This document shows positions 33,665 to 44,689 of a DNA stretch of 64,000 nt, in pieces. Position 1 is the first letter of the stretch. Each line of letters opens with the position of its first letter. The notes under the pieces are model-generated. The model was not told where the DNA came from. It searched no databases and saw only the letters and a program-made list of their open reading frames with translations. The DNA comes from Stomoxys calcitrans (lineage: Eukaryota; Arthropoda; Insecta; Diptera; Muscidae). The position numbers were made by a program, and so were the translations under genes. Where the stretch lies: assembly GCF_963082655.1 (NCBI RefSeq), contig NC_081553.1, positions 128,431,736 to 128,495,735 on the forward strand, read 5' to 3'.

Positions 33665-34806
33665 ACCCGGTTTTTTTGTTTGTTCCGTAGAATCAAAAAC
33701 GGCTGAACCGATTTTCTTAAAATTGTCACAGATTGTGTAAGTTTGCCAGGAAGTAATCGTAGGCTATAAAATTTTTAGATATCGGATGGGTGTAAGGGGA
33801 AGGGGCTGCCTTCCCCTTACACCAACAACGCTATCCCAAACCAAAAGTGGGCCGATAGGCACAATATGGGTATCAAATGAAAGGTATTGGAGACTAGAAA
33901 ACGAATATCGTATTAAAATTTGGGTCCAAGTACCCAGCGGGCCACCCCGACCCAAAACCTCCTCTAAACAGATATATTCGACGTTCATGGCAATATGGGC
34001 CTCAAATAAAAAGTATTCTCATGTAGATTCCAAATATGGTATAAAAAATTTGGTTCGATTTATGGGAGGTCGCCTCACCCCCAAATGGACATATTAGCCA
34101 ACCATGTCATGGAACTCAAATGAAAGGTATTTGGAGGTAGATCACGAACATGATATTAAAATTTGTGTTCAAGTCTAGGTGGCGCTTTTCTTTCCAAAAA
34201 TAAGTCAAATTGGTTGATTGACCCATTATGACAATATGGGACTCAAATGAAAGGTTTTTGAGAGTGGAAAAGGAATTTGATATCCAATTTTCGAGCCCAG
34301 TGCTTGAAGTTTAATTTATGAGGTTCTTTAGGGTGTCACTCCCTAAACTGAACTTCATATCTAACTACGGCTAATTGGAGCTCAAATCAGCGGTATTTGG
34401 GAGTAAAGAACGAATTTGATATATATTTCCAATGCAAAGTACCGGTGGCCGCCCCAGCCCCAAAACACCCTCCAAACGGTTCATATTTACCATCCATGGC
34501 AATATGGGGCTCAAATTAAAGGGATTTCGGAGTGCAGCACGAATTTTATAACCATATTTGAGACGAAATGTCTGAGTGCCATCCTTTCTCTAAAAAGCAC
34601 TTCTTATTATAGTAATTTTCAAAACCACCAGATCTCGGAGATTGGTAATGCGATTCGTTCGAAATTTTTCTTTGCACTCTCACTGTCAAAACAAAACATG
34701 GTTTCTATTGTTGGGGTCGGGTGCCTCCGGGGCAGTCCAAATCCCGCCAAATGGGTATATAGACCAATCACGACAATATAGAGCTCAAACGAAAGGTGCT
34801 TGAGAG
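33665..34806 (+). mobile_element. Second family C element in tandem
   Basis: A second 5' module (TTTTTTTGTTTGTTCCGTAG, AACGGCTGAACCGATTTTCT) followed by about eight units. It repeats the order of 32963-33664, so two copies lie head-to-tail. Ends at the family B start, 34807-34811. Confidence 0.7.
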
Positions 34807-35374
34807 AAAACAAGTAAAAGCGTGCTAAGTTCGGCCGGGCCGAATCTTATATACCCTCCACCATGGATCGCATTTGTCGAGTTCTTTTCCCGGCATCTCT
34901 TCTTAGGCAAAAAAGGATATAAGAAAAGAGTTGCTCTTCTATTAAAACGATATCAAGATATGGTCCGGTTCGGACCACAATTAAATTATATGTTGGAGAC
35001 CTGTGTAAAATTTCAGCCAATTCGTATAAGAATTGCGCCCATTGGGGCTCACGAAGTAAAATAGAGAGAACGATTTATATGGGATTTGTATCGGGCTATA
35101 GAACGATTCAGACCATTATAAACACGTTTGTTGATGGTCATGAGAGGATCCGTCGTACAAAATTTCAGGCATATCGGATAATAATTGCGACCTCTATTGG
35201 TCAAGAAGTCAAGATCCCAGATCGGTTTATATGGCAGCTATATCAGGTTATGAACCGATTTGAACCTTATTTGACACAGTTGTTGAAAGTAAAAATAAAA
35301 TACGTCATGCAAAATTTCAGCCAAATCGGATAGGAATTGCGCCCTCTAAAAGCTCAAGAAGTCAAGACCCAAGA

Positions 35375-36139
35375 TCGGTTTATATGACAGCTATATCAGG
35401 TTATGGACCGATTTCAACCATACTTGGCACAGTAGTTGGGTATCATAACAAAACACGTCGTGCGAAATTCCATTCCATTCGGATAAGAATTGCGCCCTCT
35501 AGAGGCTTAAGACGTCAAGACCCAAGATCGGTTTATATGGCAACTATATCAGGTTATGGGCCGATTTGAACCATACTTGGCACAGTTGTTGGATATCATA
35601 ACAAAACACGTCGTGCAAAATTTCATTCTGATCGGATAAGAATTGTGCACGCTAGAGGCTCAAGAAGTCAAGACCCAAGATCGGTTTATATGGCAGCTAT
35701 ATCAGGTTATGGACCGATTTGAACCATACTTGGCACAGTTGTTGGATATCATAACAAAACGCGTTGTGCAAAATTTCATTCTGATCGGATAAGAATTGCG
35801 CACGCTAGAGGCTCAAGAAGTCAAGACCCAAGATCGGTTTATATGGCAGCTATATCAGGTTATGGACCGATTTGAACCATACATCACACAGTTGTTGGAT
35901 ATCACAGCAGAACACGTCATGCAAAATTTCATTCCAATCGGATAAGAAAAGCGCACTCTACAGGCTCAAGAAGTCAAGACCCAAGATCGGTTTATATGGC
36001 AGCTATATCAAAACATGGACCGATATGGCCCATTTACAATACCAACCGACCTACACTAATAAGAAGTATTTGTGCAAAATTTCAAGCGGCTAGCTTTACT
36101 CCTTCGGAAGTTAGCGTGCTTTCGACAGACAGACGGACG
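35375..36139 (+). repeat. 153-bp tandem array (five units)
   Basis: TCGGTTTATATGGC recurs at 35375, 35528, 35681, 35834 and 35987. Every interval is 153 bp. Units carry no open frame in common and are non-coding. Confidence 0.95.
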
Positions 36140-36252
36140 GACGGACGGACGGACGGACGGACGGACGGACGGACGGACGGACGGACGGACGGACGGACGG
36201 ACGGACGGACGGACGGACGGACGGACGGACGGACGGACGGACGGACGGACGG
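36133..36252 (+). repeat. Perfect (ACGG)30 microsatellite
   Basis: Thirty uninterrupted ACGG units. Reads as GTCC/GTCY on the other strand, the microsatellite type characteristic of DINE-1. Other family B copies here have only a few degenerate units. Confidence 0.97.
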
Positions 36253-36404
36253 ACAGACGGACGGACATGGCTAGATCGACATAAAATTTCACGACGATCA
36301 AGAATATATATACTTTATGGGGTCTCAGACGAATATTTCGAGTAGTTACAAACAGAATGACGAAATTAGTATACCCCCCATCTTATGGTGGAGGGTATAA
36401 AAAC

Positions 36405-37014
36405 GGATTTGTTTGGGGAACTGCCCCACCCGAAAACACCTGCCTATTATGTAAAAGCTATTTGATGTTTAAATTGATTGCTTTTCGGGAAAATGGTACA
36501 AACAGAATTTATTTACCGATCATGCCATTATGGGGCTCATATAAAATGTATTTGAAAGTAGAGCAAGAAGCGTATATTTACATTAAGGCCAAGTGTCTTT
36601 CTAAACCGGAAATATTTACCAATACGATAATATATGACTCAAAAGAAAGGTATTTGGGAGTGGAGTAAAAATTTACCCAGGAACCGAGAAGGGGCACGCT
36701 TCTCACACATCAATGAAAGCTTTCCGATTCAAGTTTGAACTCAATTCACGTTTAAACTTTTATAACCGAATCCGAATGGCGTGCCGCAGTGCGACATTTC
36801 TTTGGGGAGAATTTTTTACAAGACCATGCATGGCAAATGACGCCAGCATTAAGAGGGGATCACCACCGCTTTGAATTTTGTCCGATATTATCGCCAAACA
36901 TAGGCTACAGTAGCACGAATTTGGTATAGACATTCAAGGCGAAGTGCCCCAACCCTAAAAAGATATTAGAGAGTTAAAAAAGGGGCAGCGGAGCGGGCCC
37001 GGTTCAGCGAGTTG
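36405..37014 (+). mobile_element. Family C fragment with 3' end, split by a SINE
   Basis: Two or three family C units (36405-36665), a SINE at 36666-36880, then the remaining unit and the 3' end GGGGCAGCGGAGCGGGCCCG followed by GTTCAGCGAGT. This is the same terminal module as the minus-strand end at 19306. Confidence 0.72.
36666..36880 (-). mobile_element. tRNA-derived SINE, copy 5 (5' truncated)
   Basis: Minus strand: body GTCGCACTGCGGCACGCCAT, TTGAATCGGAAAGC, tail CCTGGGTAAATTT. The tRNA head is missing. Confidence 0.85.
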
Positions 37015-38214
37015 AAAATAAAGCTTAAAATGCATTCCATCTTAATTTCTACATTTAGACCGCCTTTTTTTAAATTTTTGAAAGTTCAACACCAGTTCTC
37101 TAAGCCACTGAAAAATAGCTGGTAAGCGACACAACCAAAAGCTTATTCACTAAAAACCCTTGTAAATTAGCTGTAATTCATAGTGATTGAGTGTAAAAGC
37201 GCATTTATATGCATTTATATATTGATTAATATGCAACAAATGTTATAAATATAAATAAGAAAATAATTGATGATTTCCGCGTTTGGTAGCACAGTCACAC
37301 TCGCTCACTTGCACACTCAGACAATGAGAAACTCGACTGCAAAACACAAAAAGCCACAAAAAGTTGTGGAACAAATTTAACAGTACAAAAATATTAAAAT
37401 AATAGAAAAACCCCGAACCGCAGCACATTTCCCCTCCCTTCCCCCTCAAAATGGCAGTTGTTGCAACCCTCAGTCCGATCATATCTCAGGCTTGTGTCGT
37501 AGCAACGAGAATTGTTTTGAGAATGATCAACAATTAATTAAAACGCATTTAACAAGAATTTAATAGATTTTGTTTTTAGTATTCCTAATGTAAATAAATG
37601 TCGATGTAAACGATTTTGGTTGGACTGTTATTAACCAATAACGCGTTTATTGTTTCATTCGCTTTGTAAGTTGTTCTTATGATTGGTATTTGGAAAAGCC
37701 AAAGTTCAATGTTAGACATGTCTAAAATTTGAAATTTGTAAAACGCTGAATTAGAAGTTGCTACGAGTGCAATGATAAAAATCGACAATTCAAAAATGTC
37801 AAGTTGGGGTTAATTGAAAATGCAGTTCGGAATTCGCATGGTGTTCAGAAACTACAAAAATCCAAGGTTGGGTATATGAAATCATGGAAGGCTATGCCAC
37901 TGAATTCAAAGTTTTGAATCCTGGTGAGAAAAAATTTTTGGAAGTGAGCATTCCCATCAATACAAAAAGTAACACTTGAATATAACAACCATTTCACTCT
38001 CGAGTGTTGCTAAACGGCAATTTTTTTGGTCAAAAATTATGATGTATGTATCAATGTCGGTGATAAAAATCTTTCTAATTACACCACTCTTATACTGGTC
38101 GATATTTTGCCAACAGATAGTTCTGCAGAGAAATGACAACAGAAATGTTAAATTTTTTACATATGACGACGACGACGAATTCTTCGTTATATGCAACGAA
38201 AACTAGTAAGGAAA
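37015..38214. other. Unassigned AT-rich DNA
   Basis: No repeat family, domain or RNA gene recognised. Confidence 0.6.
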
Positions 38215-38858
38215 GGTAAAAGCCGGACGGAGCCGACTATATAATACCCTACACTACCGAGTTTACTTACATACTACTTTTAAAACAGTGAATTTATGTT
38301 TAAATCAGGTCAGACTTTAATTCTGCATACCTATTGAAATATTGAATAGAACCTTGTAAGCATTTTTTATGATAGGACCTTAATTGTGGCTACTAAAGCC
38401 ATTAAAAATCATATCGGATGCAAGCTATATGTGGGAGCAACATCTAAGTCTTAGTCGATTTTTGTGAAATTTCGCACACGTATTTGGACGTCAAATAAAA
38501 CATGTCATAAAACAAGTTTTGTAAAGATCGGACTTAAGGCGTGGCGACCACTGCCTTCAAAGGCCATTTCGGATAAAAGATATATGTAAGAGCTATTGTA
38601 TATCTAAACCTGTTCCTATTTTTTTTAAACAAGTAGCGTTCGTCCTTGGACCAAGACAGAAAATTGTGAAAAATATCATGACAATCGACCAACAAATGCG
38701 AACTGTAACTTGACTACTTGATAGCTAAATCGAATTCGGAAGTTGTTCTAAACCGATCGGTATACTTATTAATGGTTCTACCTTGTCTCCTTCTTAGCGT
38801 TGGAAACAAATGCACAAAGTTCTAATGCCCCGTACCACGGTGGTAGTGTAGAGTGTAA
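38215..38858 (+). mobile_element. Family D short non-autonomous element
   Basis: About 640 bp with inverted ends: AAGCCGGACGGAGCCGAC, TATATAATACCCTACACTAC at the left (38220-38258) and GGTGGTAGTGTAGAGTGTAA at the right (38839-38858). The plan of a GC palindrome followed by a TACCC sub-terminal repeat echoes families A and B, but there is no tandem array. Non-coding. Confidence 0.68.
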
Positions 38859-38880
38859 AAATGTTATTCTAATTTTATTG

Positions 38881-39714
38881 TTTTTATATCCACCACCATT
38901 GGATGGGGGTATACTAATTTCGTCATTCTGTTTGTAACACCTCGAAATATAAGTCTGAGACCCCATAAAGTATCGTCATGTCATTATAAGTCGATCTAGC
39001 CATGTCCGTCCGTCCGTCTGTCCGTCGAAAGCACGCTAATTTTGGAAGGAGTAAAGCTAGGCGATTGAAATTTTGCACAAATACTTTTTATTAGCGTAGG
39101 CCGGTTGGGATTGCAAATGGACCAAAACGGTCCATGTTTTGATATAGCTGCCATATAAACCGATCTTGAATCTTGACTTATTTAGCCACTGGAGGGTGCA
39201 ATTCTCGTCCGATTTCACTCAAATTTTGCAGAGGTGTTTTGGTATCACTTCCAACAACTGTTCTAAATATGTATATAAGTTTATAATAGTATGTTTATAA
39301 TAGGTTTATAACCTGATATAGCTGCCACATAGACCGATCTTGGGTCTTGATTTCTTGAGCCTCTAGAGGGAGCAATTCTCATCCTATTTGGTTGAAATTT
39401 TGCATGAGGTGTTTTGTTATAACTTCCAATAACTGTGCTAAATCGGTACATAACCTGACATAGCTGCCATACAAACCGATGCTTCTTGAGCCCCTGCAGG
39501 GCGCAATTCTTATCTTCTACAGTATTCAGCATTAAATTCATTTATGGTCCGAATCAAACAATAACTTCATATAGCTCCAATTGCATAAAGTTCTTATTCA
39601 TTATTCTTTGTTTGCCTAAAAAGAGATACCGCGTAAAGAACTCGACAAATGCGATCCATGGTGGAGGATATATAAGATTCGGCCCGGCCGAACTTAGCCC
39701 GCTCTTACTTGTTC
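38881..39714 (-). mobile_element. Family B DINE-1-like element, both ends present
   Basis: Minus strand: 5' AACAAGTAAGAGCGGGCTAA with TTCGGCCGGGCCGAA (39677-39691), about three central units, microsatellite GTCCGTCCGTCTGTCCG (39004-39027), terminus TATCCACCACCATTGGATGG near 38887. Confidence 0.9.
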
Positions 39715-40640
39715 TAACTTCTATAGGTGTTGGTGCCTTGGCACCTGTTGTCGAGAGTAATGCTTCAAGCGCACAACCAGTCGTCAGACTAACGAATGAG
39801 GAAGAGTTGGTAAACCTGAGGGGCGCTCAGTTCGCCCTCACCTTTAAGTAAGGTGGAGTTTCCGGTTCAGGTTCAGACAGCGATAGTGTTAATGAAACAG
39901 TCATAGCAGCCGAATGGATTGATGAGGACAGCGGGACGGCAGTAGTGAGCGAAGGCTTTGCAAAGCTCATAAGAAAACCGAGAATGCTATCCTGGGCAAG
40001 ACAAAGGAGACTGAGGAGCATGCATAGATAGTGTAATCGGGCAAAAGTACAGGATGACGGTAGGAATACAAATTACATTCCAGGCACTTCTACGGAAGCT
40101 GGAAAGAGAATTAAATTTCCCGAAGAGAATAATACTGCCAAGACGCTGAAAAGGAAAATGAGATCCCCGCTTTAAAGTACTTTGTGATGACCAAGCAAGC
40201 CCTATCACAATATGGACTCCTCACCGTGTCCTGAGGAGGGAGACAAAGGAATGCACGCACGGCTCCTGAGTCTTCATGGAGGGCTGTGACTTTCAAAATG
40301 ATGCCACAACCACCACGGAAGGGAAAAATGGTCGCTGAAAAAGTAAAGGAGAAGCCCTCTAACACCAGAGTGGCAAGGAAGTACAACAGAGATGAGCTAA
40401 CTTATGCAGTCATCAATATTGGCAGTGGTGCATCCACTGTTATATTGACAGTGCATCTACGGTTAACAAGCGAATTTTTGAACATGTGGTGAACACTGAA
40501 GAGGGTTCACCCCATACAAATGACACACAGATGCGAGTAAAGAGGGGACATCTCCACGCTGCTCTTTGAGTCAGCATAATGTATTGATACCATCAAGAAG
40601 CTTGTCGGTAGTATCCACACTCCCTGGGAGGGAACAAAGC
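39715..40640 (+). pseudogene. Possible ORF1 (Gag-like) remnant of a LOA/I element
   Basis: Fragments in several frames: VVRLTNEEELVNLRGAQFAL, SGSDSDSVNETVIAAEW, KLIRKPRMLSWARQRRLRS, PGTSTEAGKRIKFPEE, KRKMRSPL, then IKKLVGSIHTPWEGTKLVKV (40593-40650). The charged, Ser/Pro-rich composition followed by the GSIHTPWEGTKLV block resembles ORF1 of LOA-type elements, from memory. No zinc knuckle is clear. It lies upstream of the LOA ORF2 at 42.5 kb but is separated by other insertions. Confidence 0.5.
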
Positions 40641-40957
40641 TAGTTAAGGTAAAAAAAATTTACATTAACCATTTCACAAATTCGACAGTCTTCATCAAGG
40701 GATGGCAAGGTTTGCTCGCGGAGAAATGGGAGGTCTTTCACAGGGATGAGAAGAAGAAGGGAATTCTCCTTGCGGTTGATCCTTGATTCGTGAGTGACAA
40801 GTTTGGCTAAGACAAGTTTCAAGTTTCACTTAAGCGGTATTTTTCACTTAATCGTATTACAATTATGCGCTTTTTTTTAATTTATTGATTCAATAACTAA
40901 GCCAAACAAGGCCTTATACAGTCACAAAGTTGACAAAAAGTTCACAGAGATGACAAC

Positions 40958-41130
40958 GGAGGCCGACGTAGCGCAGAGGATAGCATGATCGCCTTTGACG
41001 CTGAATGCATGGGTTCGAATACTGGCGGGACCATCGAAAAAAAAAATGTCATCGGTGGTTTATGCCATGTAACATGTCGCACTGCGGCACGCCTTTCGGA
41101 CACGGCTATAAAAAGGAAACTCCTTTAGAA
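40958..41130 (+). mobile_element. tRNA-derived SINE, copy 6 (deleted)
   Basis: GGAGGCCGACGTAGCGCAGA head, B box GGTTCGAATAC, then a deletion in the body (about 35 bp) and 3' truncation after GGCTATAAAAAGGAAACTCC. Confidence 0.85.
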
Positions 41131-41204
41131 AGCACTTTCTTCTGGTATGTTGCTAGAATCCTACAGTGGCGGCAGAGACGATGTCGCGGAATCAATCTCT
41201 GATG

Positions 41205-41410
41205 TTGGTGTATAACGTATACCGTCTAGTCCAAATGAGGTCTAAGTAGCAATGATCCGACCAACGAACAACAATGTAGCTGGTGCTGATGGGTTGCTAG
41301 CTGAACTATTTAAGATCAGAGGCGAAACCATGATAAGGCGTATGCATCAGCTTGTCTGTGCGATTTTATCTGCGATATTCTCGAGTGGACATGTGTGTAG
41401 CCCATAGATT
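41205..41410 (+). pseudogene. RTE-like reverse transcriptase fragment
   Basis: Encodes, with frame changes, PSPNEV, NNNVAGADGLLAELFK and MIRRMHQLVCAIL, matching the start of the RT fingers of RTE-like elements (K.NKAAGADGLPAELFK, MHQL). No palm motif remains. It may belong to the same family as the C-terminal piece at 58.8-59.5 kb. Confidence 0.65.
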
Positions 41411-42179
41411 TGGGAGCTTTCTGTAAATATGCTTAAAGTTTGGGAACAACATGTTCTTTATTTCGTTTCACATCATCTCCCAAATGTTCAATGAACTCCT
41501 TACTCCGAGTAAGTAAATTGTTGTAGTCCTTGGGAAAATTGCTACCTATGTTGTTGAATATATTTTACTTTTTTTCTTTATCACATCTTCACCACTTAAG
41601 AATGCTGCAGTTATCTCTTCTTCTTCCTTTTAATTGAAATTCAATAGATTTCGCAGAAGAGATTCCCTTCCCCTGAACGCTGATATTATCTAAACGCCTC
41701 CTAAATCAAAAATTTTCGATTATAATACCAAAATAAATTAAACTACAAATCTTATTAAACTTTCCCAATTACGCGTTCCTTTCAACGGCCTGGCAGGCAG
41801 ACCAGCCTTTTCTAGAGTCATAAGAAGAACTCGCAAAAAAAAGGAAAAACTAGTAGATAAGAAAAATAACCCTCAAAACGGCAGCAAAAAGTACAACAAA
41901 AACAACCACAGATAACAAAAACATTTGGTGCAAACCCAAATGGCTGATGTTGCAGCATCAGCAGCAGTAGCTGCAACACAAGACAGCTAACATCAAATCA
42001 CCGTCCATCATAATCAATGTCAGTGGCAAAAGCCCAGCTGGTCGGTTGCATGGCCACAAGATTTTCTAACAAAACTTATGTCTAAACTTATTTCCACAAA
42101 TACTCGCACATACATAGTCAAGACTGCACGATAGTTCCTACAAAAATGTGAAAAGGCCTGAAAGCAGGCGCTTTAAATG
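41411..42179. other. Unassigned DNA
   Basis: A/C-rich from ~41830 to 42010. No domain or family recognised. Confidence 0.6.
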
Positions 42180-42245
42180 TTAACGATTGCGATTTCCACA
42201 GATGGATGGAGAGACTTAGAATTTCAAGACGATTAAGAATACTTA
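42180..42245 (+). repeat. Family A 3' block, left part of a split copy
   Basis: GCGATTTCCACAGATGGATG and ACGATTAAGAATAC match the pre-terminal block of family A. It stops at a CACTG end at 42246 and resumes at 47398. Confidence 0.7.
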
Positions 42246-42860
42246 CACTGATAGAAAAAGGACGATACCGGCTGGTATCATTTTATTAGCGTTATTCGAA
42301 AATATTCCTAATACCATTTGGTATCAATTTAATACCATATGAAGTCTCATTACTGGCTGGCTTCCTTATATATGGCACACGATTCAGAGATGCCGACTTC
42401 AAACCTTAAGTCGCTGGTTAAAGCCGCTTCTGTAGGAAAGAAAAACCTCATTGCAGGAAGTGAGGCTAATGCACAACACCAGATATGGGGCCCAACACGG
42501 GATAGCACCACACAGCCTTAAACATTGAGGTCCAATCTTAGTGATGTTCATTGCTGTCACGAGAAGCTTACCTGCGAGCTACGTCCACAGGTTGCGGATA
42601 TAGGAATGCTTTAGGCGGAGTAGCTGCAATTGCAGTCGTGGACAATCAGCGGTATCGAGCAGAGAGTCTCAGTGAGAGGACTGGTGGCACCGGCTCTTGC
42701 ACAAGTACTGAGTGCCTATGATGCTCGATATGACAAGGCGAGTTATTGGCGCCTTTAAATAACCAATTGCCACCTTGTTCCCGCGGCGATCGATCCTTTG
42801 GACCGGAACGAGCTTGCTCACACAGGAGCTTGACAAGGATCTTCACCTCCACATGAAAAT

Positions 42861-43435
42861 GTGGCTACAACAACAACCAGATATGGGGAAGTTCGCAATC
42901 TGGCGATTTGTAATAAAGGGGATAAACCGTCCTTTAATAAGGTACTTGATATTACCTTTGTATCGGAAAATATAAGTGGAAGAATATGCGACTGGGAAGT
43001 GTTGGATGAATACAGCTTCTCTGATCATCGTTATATAAGTTTTAGCCTTGGAGAAGAGACTGAAGTAGTGGTCCCTCGTCTAAACAGAAGAAAGGAAGCA
43101 AATTATGCACCACTATCCCTTCTAGACTAGAAAAGAAAGTGAAAACTACGGAGCATATAGACATAGTGGATAAGCGAATCACGAAGGCCCTGAATGTCTC
43201 GTTTGTGTCAGCATGGTGGACATCAGAGCTGGTTGGTCTAAGGAAGGACTGCAGAAAACTCTTCAACAGAGCAAAAGCCACAAGAGCACCACACGATTTT
43301 GACATCTATGAGGCTGAGCTAGGAAAATATAAGGGCGAGCTTAGAAAGGCTCAGAACAAATCCTGGGTAGAATTCTGCAACTGCGTGGAGGATACATCTG
43401 AGGCCTCTAGGCCAAGGAAGATTCTGTCCCTGTAA
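42861..43435 (+). pseudogene. LOA endonuclease C-terminus and linker
   Basis: Encodes AICNKGDKPSFNKVLDITFV, WEVLDEYSFSDHRYISFSLG (intact SDHRYI, the endonuclease catalytic block) and, after a frameshift near 43130, a linker with VSAWWTSELVGLRKDCRKLF and the basic LRKAQNKSWVEFC. The N-terminal endonuclease half (substrate-binding loops) is not recognisable. Confidence 0.8.
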
Positions 43436-43627
43436 TAGGTTTACGGTGGGGTATATCCAGAAGTCAGAGAATATATGGTCAATGTCTAGTGATTAAGCAC
43501 TAGAACTACTCGTTGATAAACATTTCCCGGGAAATTCTCCAGCGGACAACGTGGTGCTAGAAAAGGTTGTCACTGATATGCATGCGTCGCAGGCCATTAG
43601 GGAAATTGCGTCTGAGCCAAAAATCCT

Positions 43628-44661
43628 TTGGGCGATAAGAGGTTCGACTCCATTAAGTCGCCAGGCCCTGATGATGTATCACCGGTTGAATTACAAGCTG
43701 TGCCTGATAGACTGGTTCCCCGTCTAAGGGAGATATACTCTGCTTGTATCAGAATGTCATATAAACCTGTGGGATGGACGGACACGAAGGTCATTTTCAT
43801 TCCGAAAGCAGGAAAACCCTACCACACGTAGGCGATTGATTTTCGTCCTATTAGTCTGTCATCCTTTATGCTGAAGACTCTTGAGAGGTTGATAGAAACA
43901 TATCTTAGGGCAAAGATCCCTGGAGATTGCCTGTCGCGGCAGCAGCATGCATATAGTAAAGGCAAATCCACTGAAACAGCCCTTCACGCTGTCAAGGAAT
44001 ATACAATGGTAGCATTTTTTGACATTAAAGGTTCTTTCGATAATGTAAAACCGACGTCAATCATGAAGGAGTTGGAGTTTCTAGGCGTCAACTCTATCTC
44101 TGTGTATCTTAAAATATGGGTCAGCAGAAGAACTCCTCAAGGAGGTGTACTGTCTACTCTACTTTGGAATACAGCAATAACAATATATCATTGTCTCTGA
44201 AAGAAAAAGGCGTAAAAGTGGTCGCGTATGCTGATGACGTGGAAATTGCGGTTAGGGGAAAGTTTCGCAGCACTCTAAGAGGTATACTTAAGGAAGCTCT
44301 AGGTCCAACAGCAAAGTGGGCTACCGAAAATGGTCTGGGTATAAATCCGTGCAAGACAGAAGTAGTTCTTTTCAGCAGGAGATACAAGTGGAACCTGTCT
44401 CCTTGGGTGGATAGAATGTTTTTTTTTACAAAGAGCGCAAAATATCTGGGAGTTTTGCTGGACAGGAAATTGAACTTCAAATTCAACATTTTGGAAAGGG
44501 CAAGAAAGCCTACTCTTGCCCTATACACCTGCAAGAGAGCCATTGGCAAAAGTTGGGGATTTAGAGCGTGTGTCATGCATTGGGTATATACTGCAGTTGT
44601 CAGACCTATTATGCTATATGGTGTTGGGGTCTGTTGGACGGCGCTTAAAAACTCCACTTAA
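43628..44661 (+). pseudogene. LOA reverse transcriptase
   Basis: Blocks in order: SPGPDDVSPVELQA, KPVGWTDTKVIFIPKAGKP, FRPISLSSFMLKTLERLIE (across a stop and frameshift near 43829), LSRQQHAYSKGKSTETALHA, VAFFDIKGSFDNV, RTPQGGVLSTLLWN, VAYADDVEIAVRGKF with intact YADD, NPCKTEVVLFSRRYK, AKYLGVLLDRKLNFKF and VYTAVVRPIMLYGVGVCW. Two or more frameshifts (about 43830 and 44150-44200) disable it. Motif spelling closely tracks the 13-16 kb copy. Confidence 0.87.
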
Positions 44662-44689
44662 TGCTCAATATTTAACCGCATCCAAAGGA

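Larger units (their letters stand above)
34807..36404 (+). mobile_element. Family B DINE-1-like element, longest copy
   Basis: 5' AACAAGTAAAAGCGTGCTAA and TTCGGCCGGGCCGAA, then central units with landmarks at 35375, 35528, 35681, 35834 and 35987, an exact 153-bp period. Then the conserved ACCGACCTACACTAATAAGA block, a 120-bp pure ACGG array (36133-36252) and the terminus CTTATGGTGGAGGGTATAAA. Adjacent units differ at only a few bases, so the array has been homogenised recently. Confidence 0.93.

Noticed and set aside
35375..36139. Regular repeats that might suggest a CRISPR array
   Set aside because: Whole 153-bp units are repeated with no unique spacers, and the DNA is eukaryotic. This is a tandem array inside a transposon.
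36056..36301. Open frames on both strands with long TDGR or VRPS repeats
   Set aside because: These are translations of the (ACGG)30 microsatellite, not genes.
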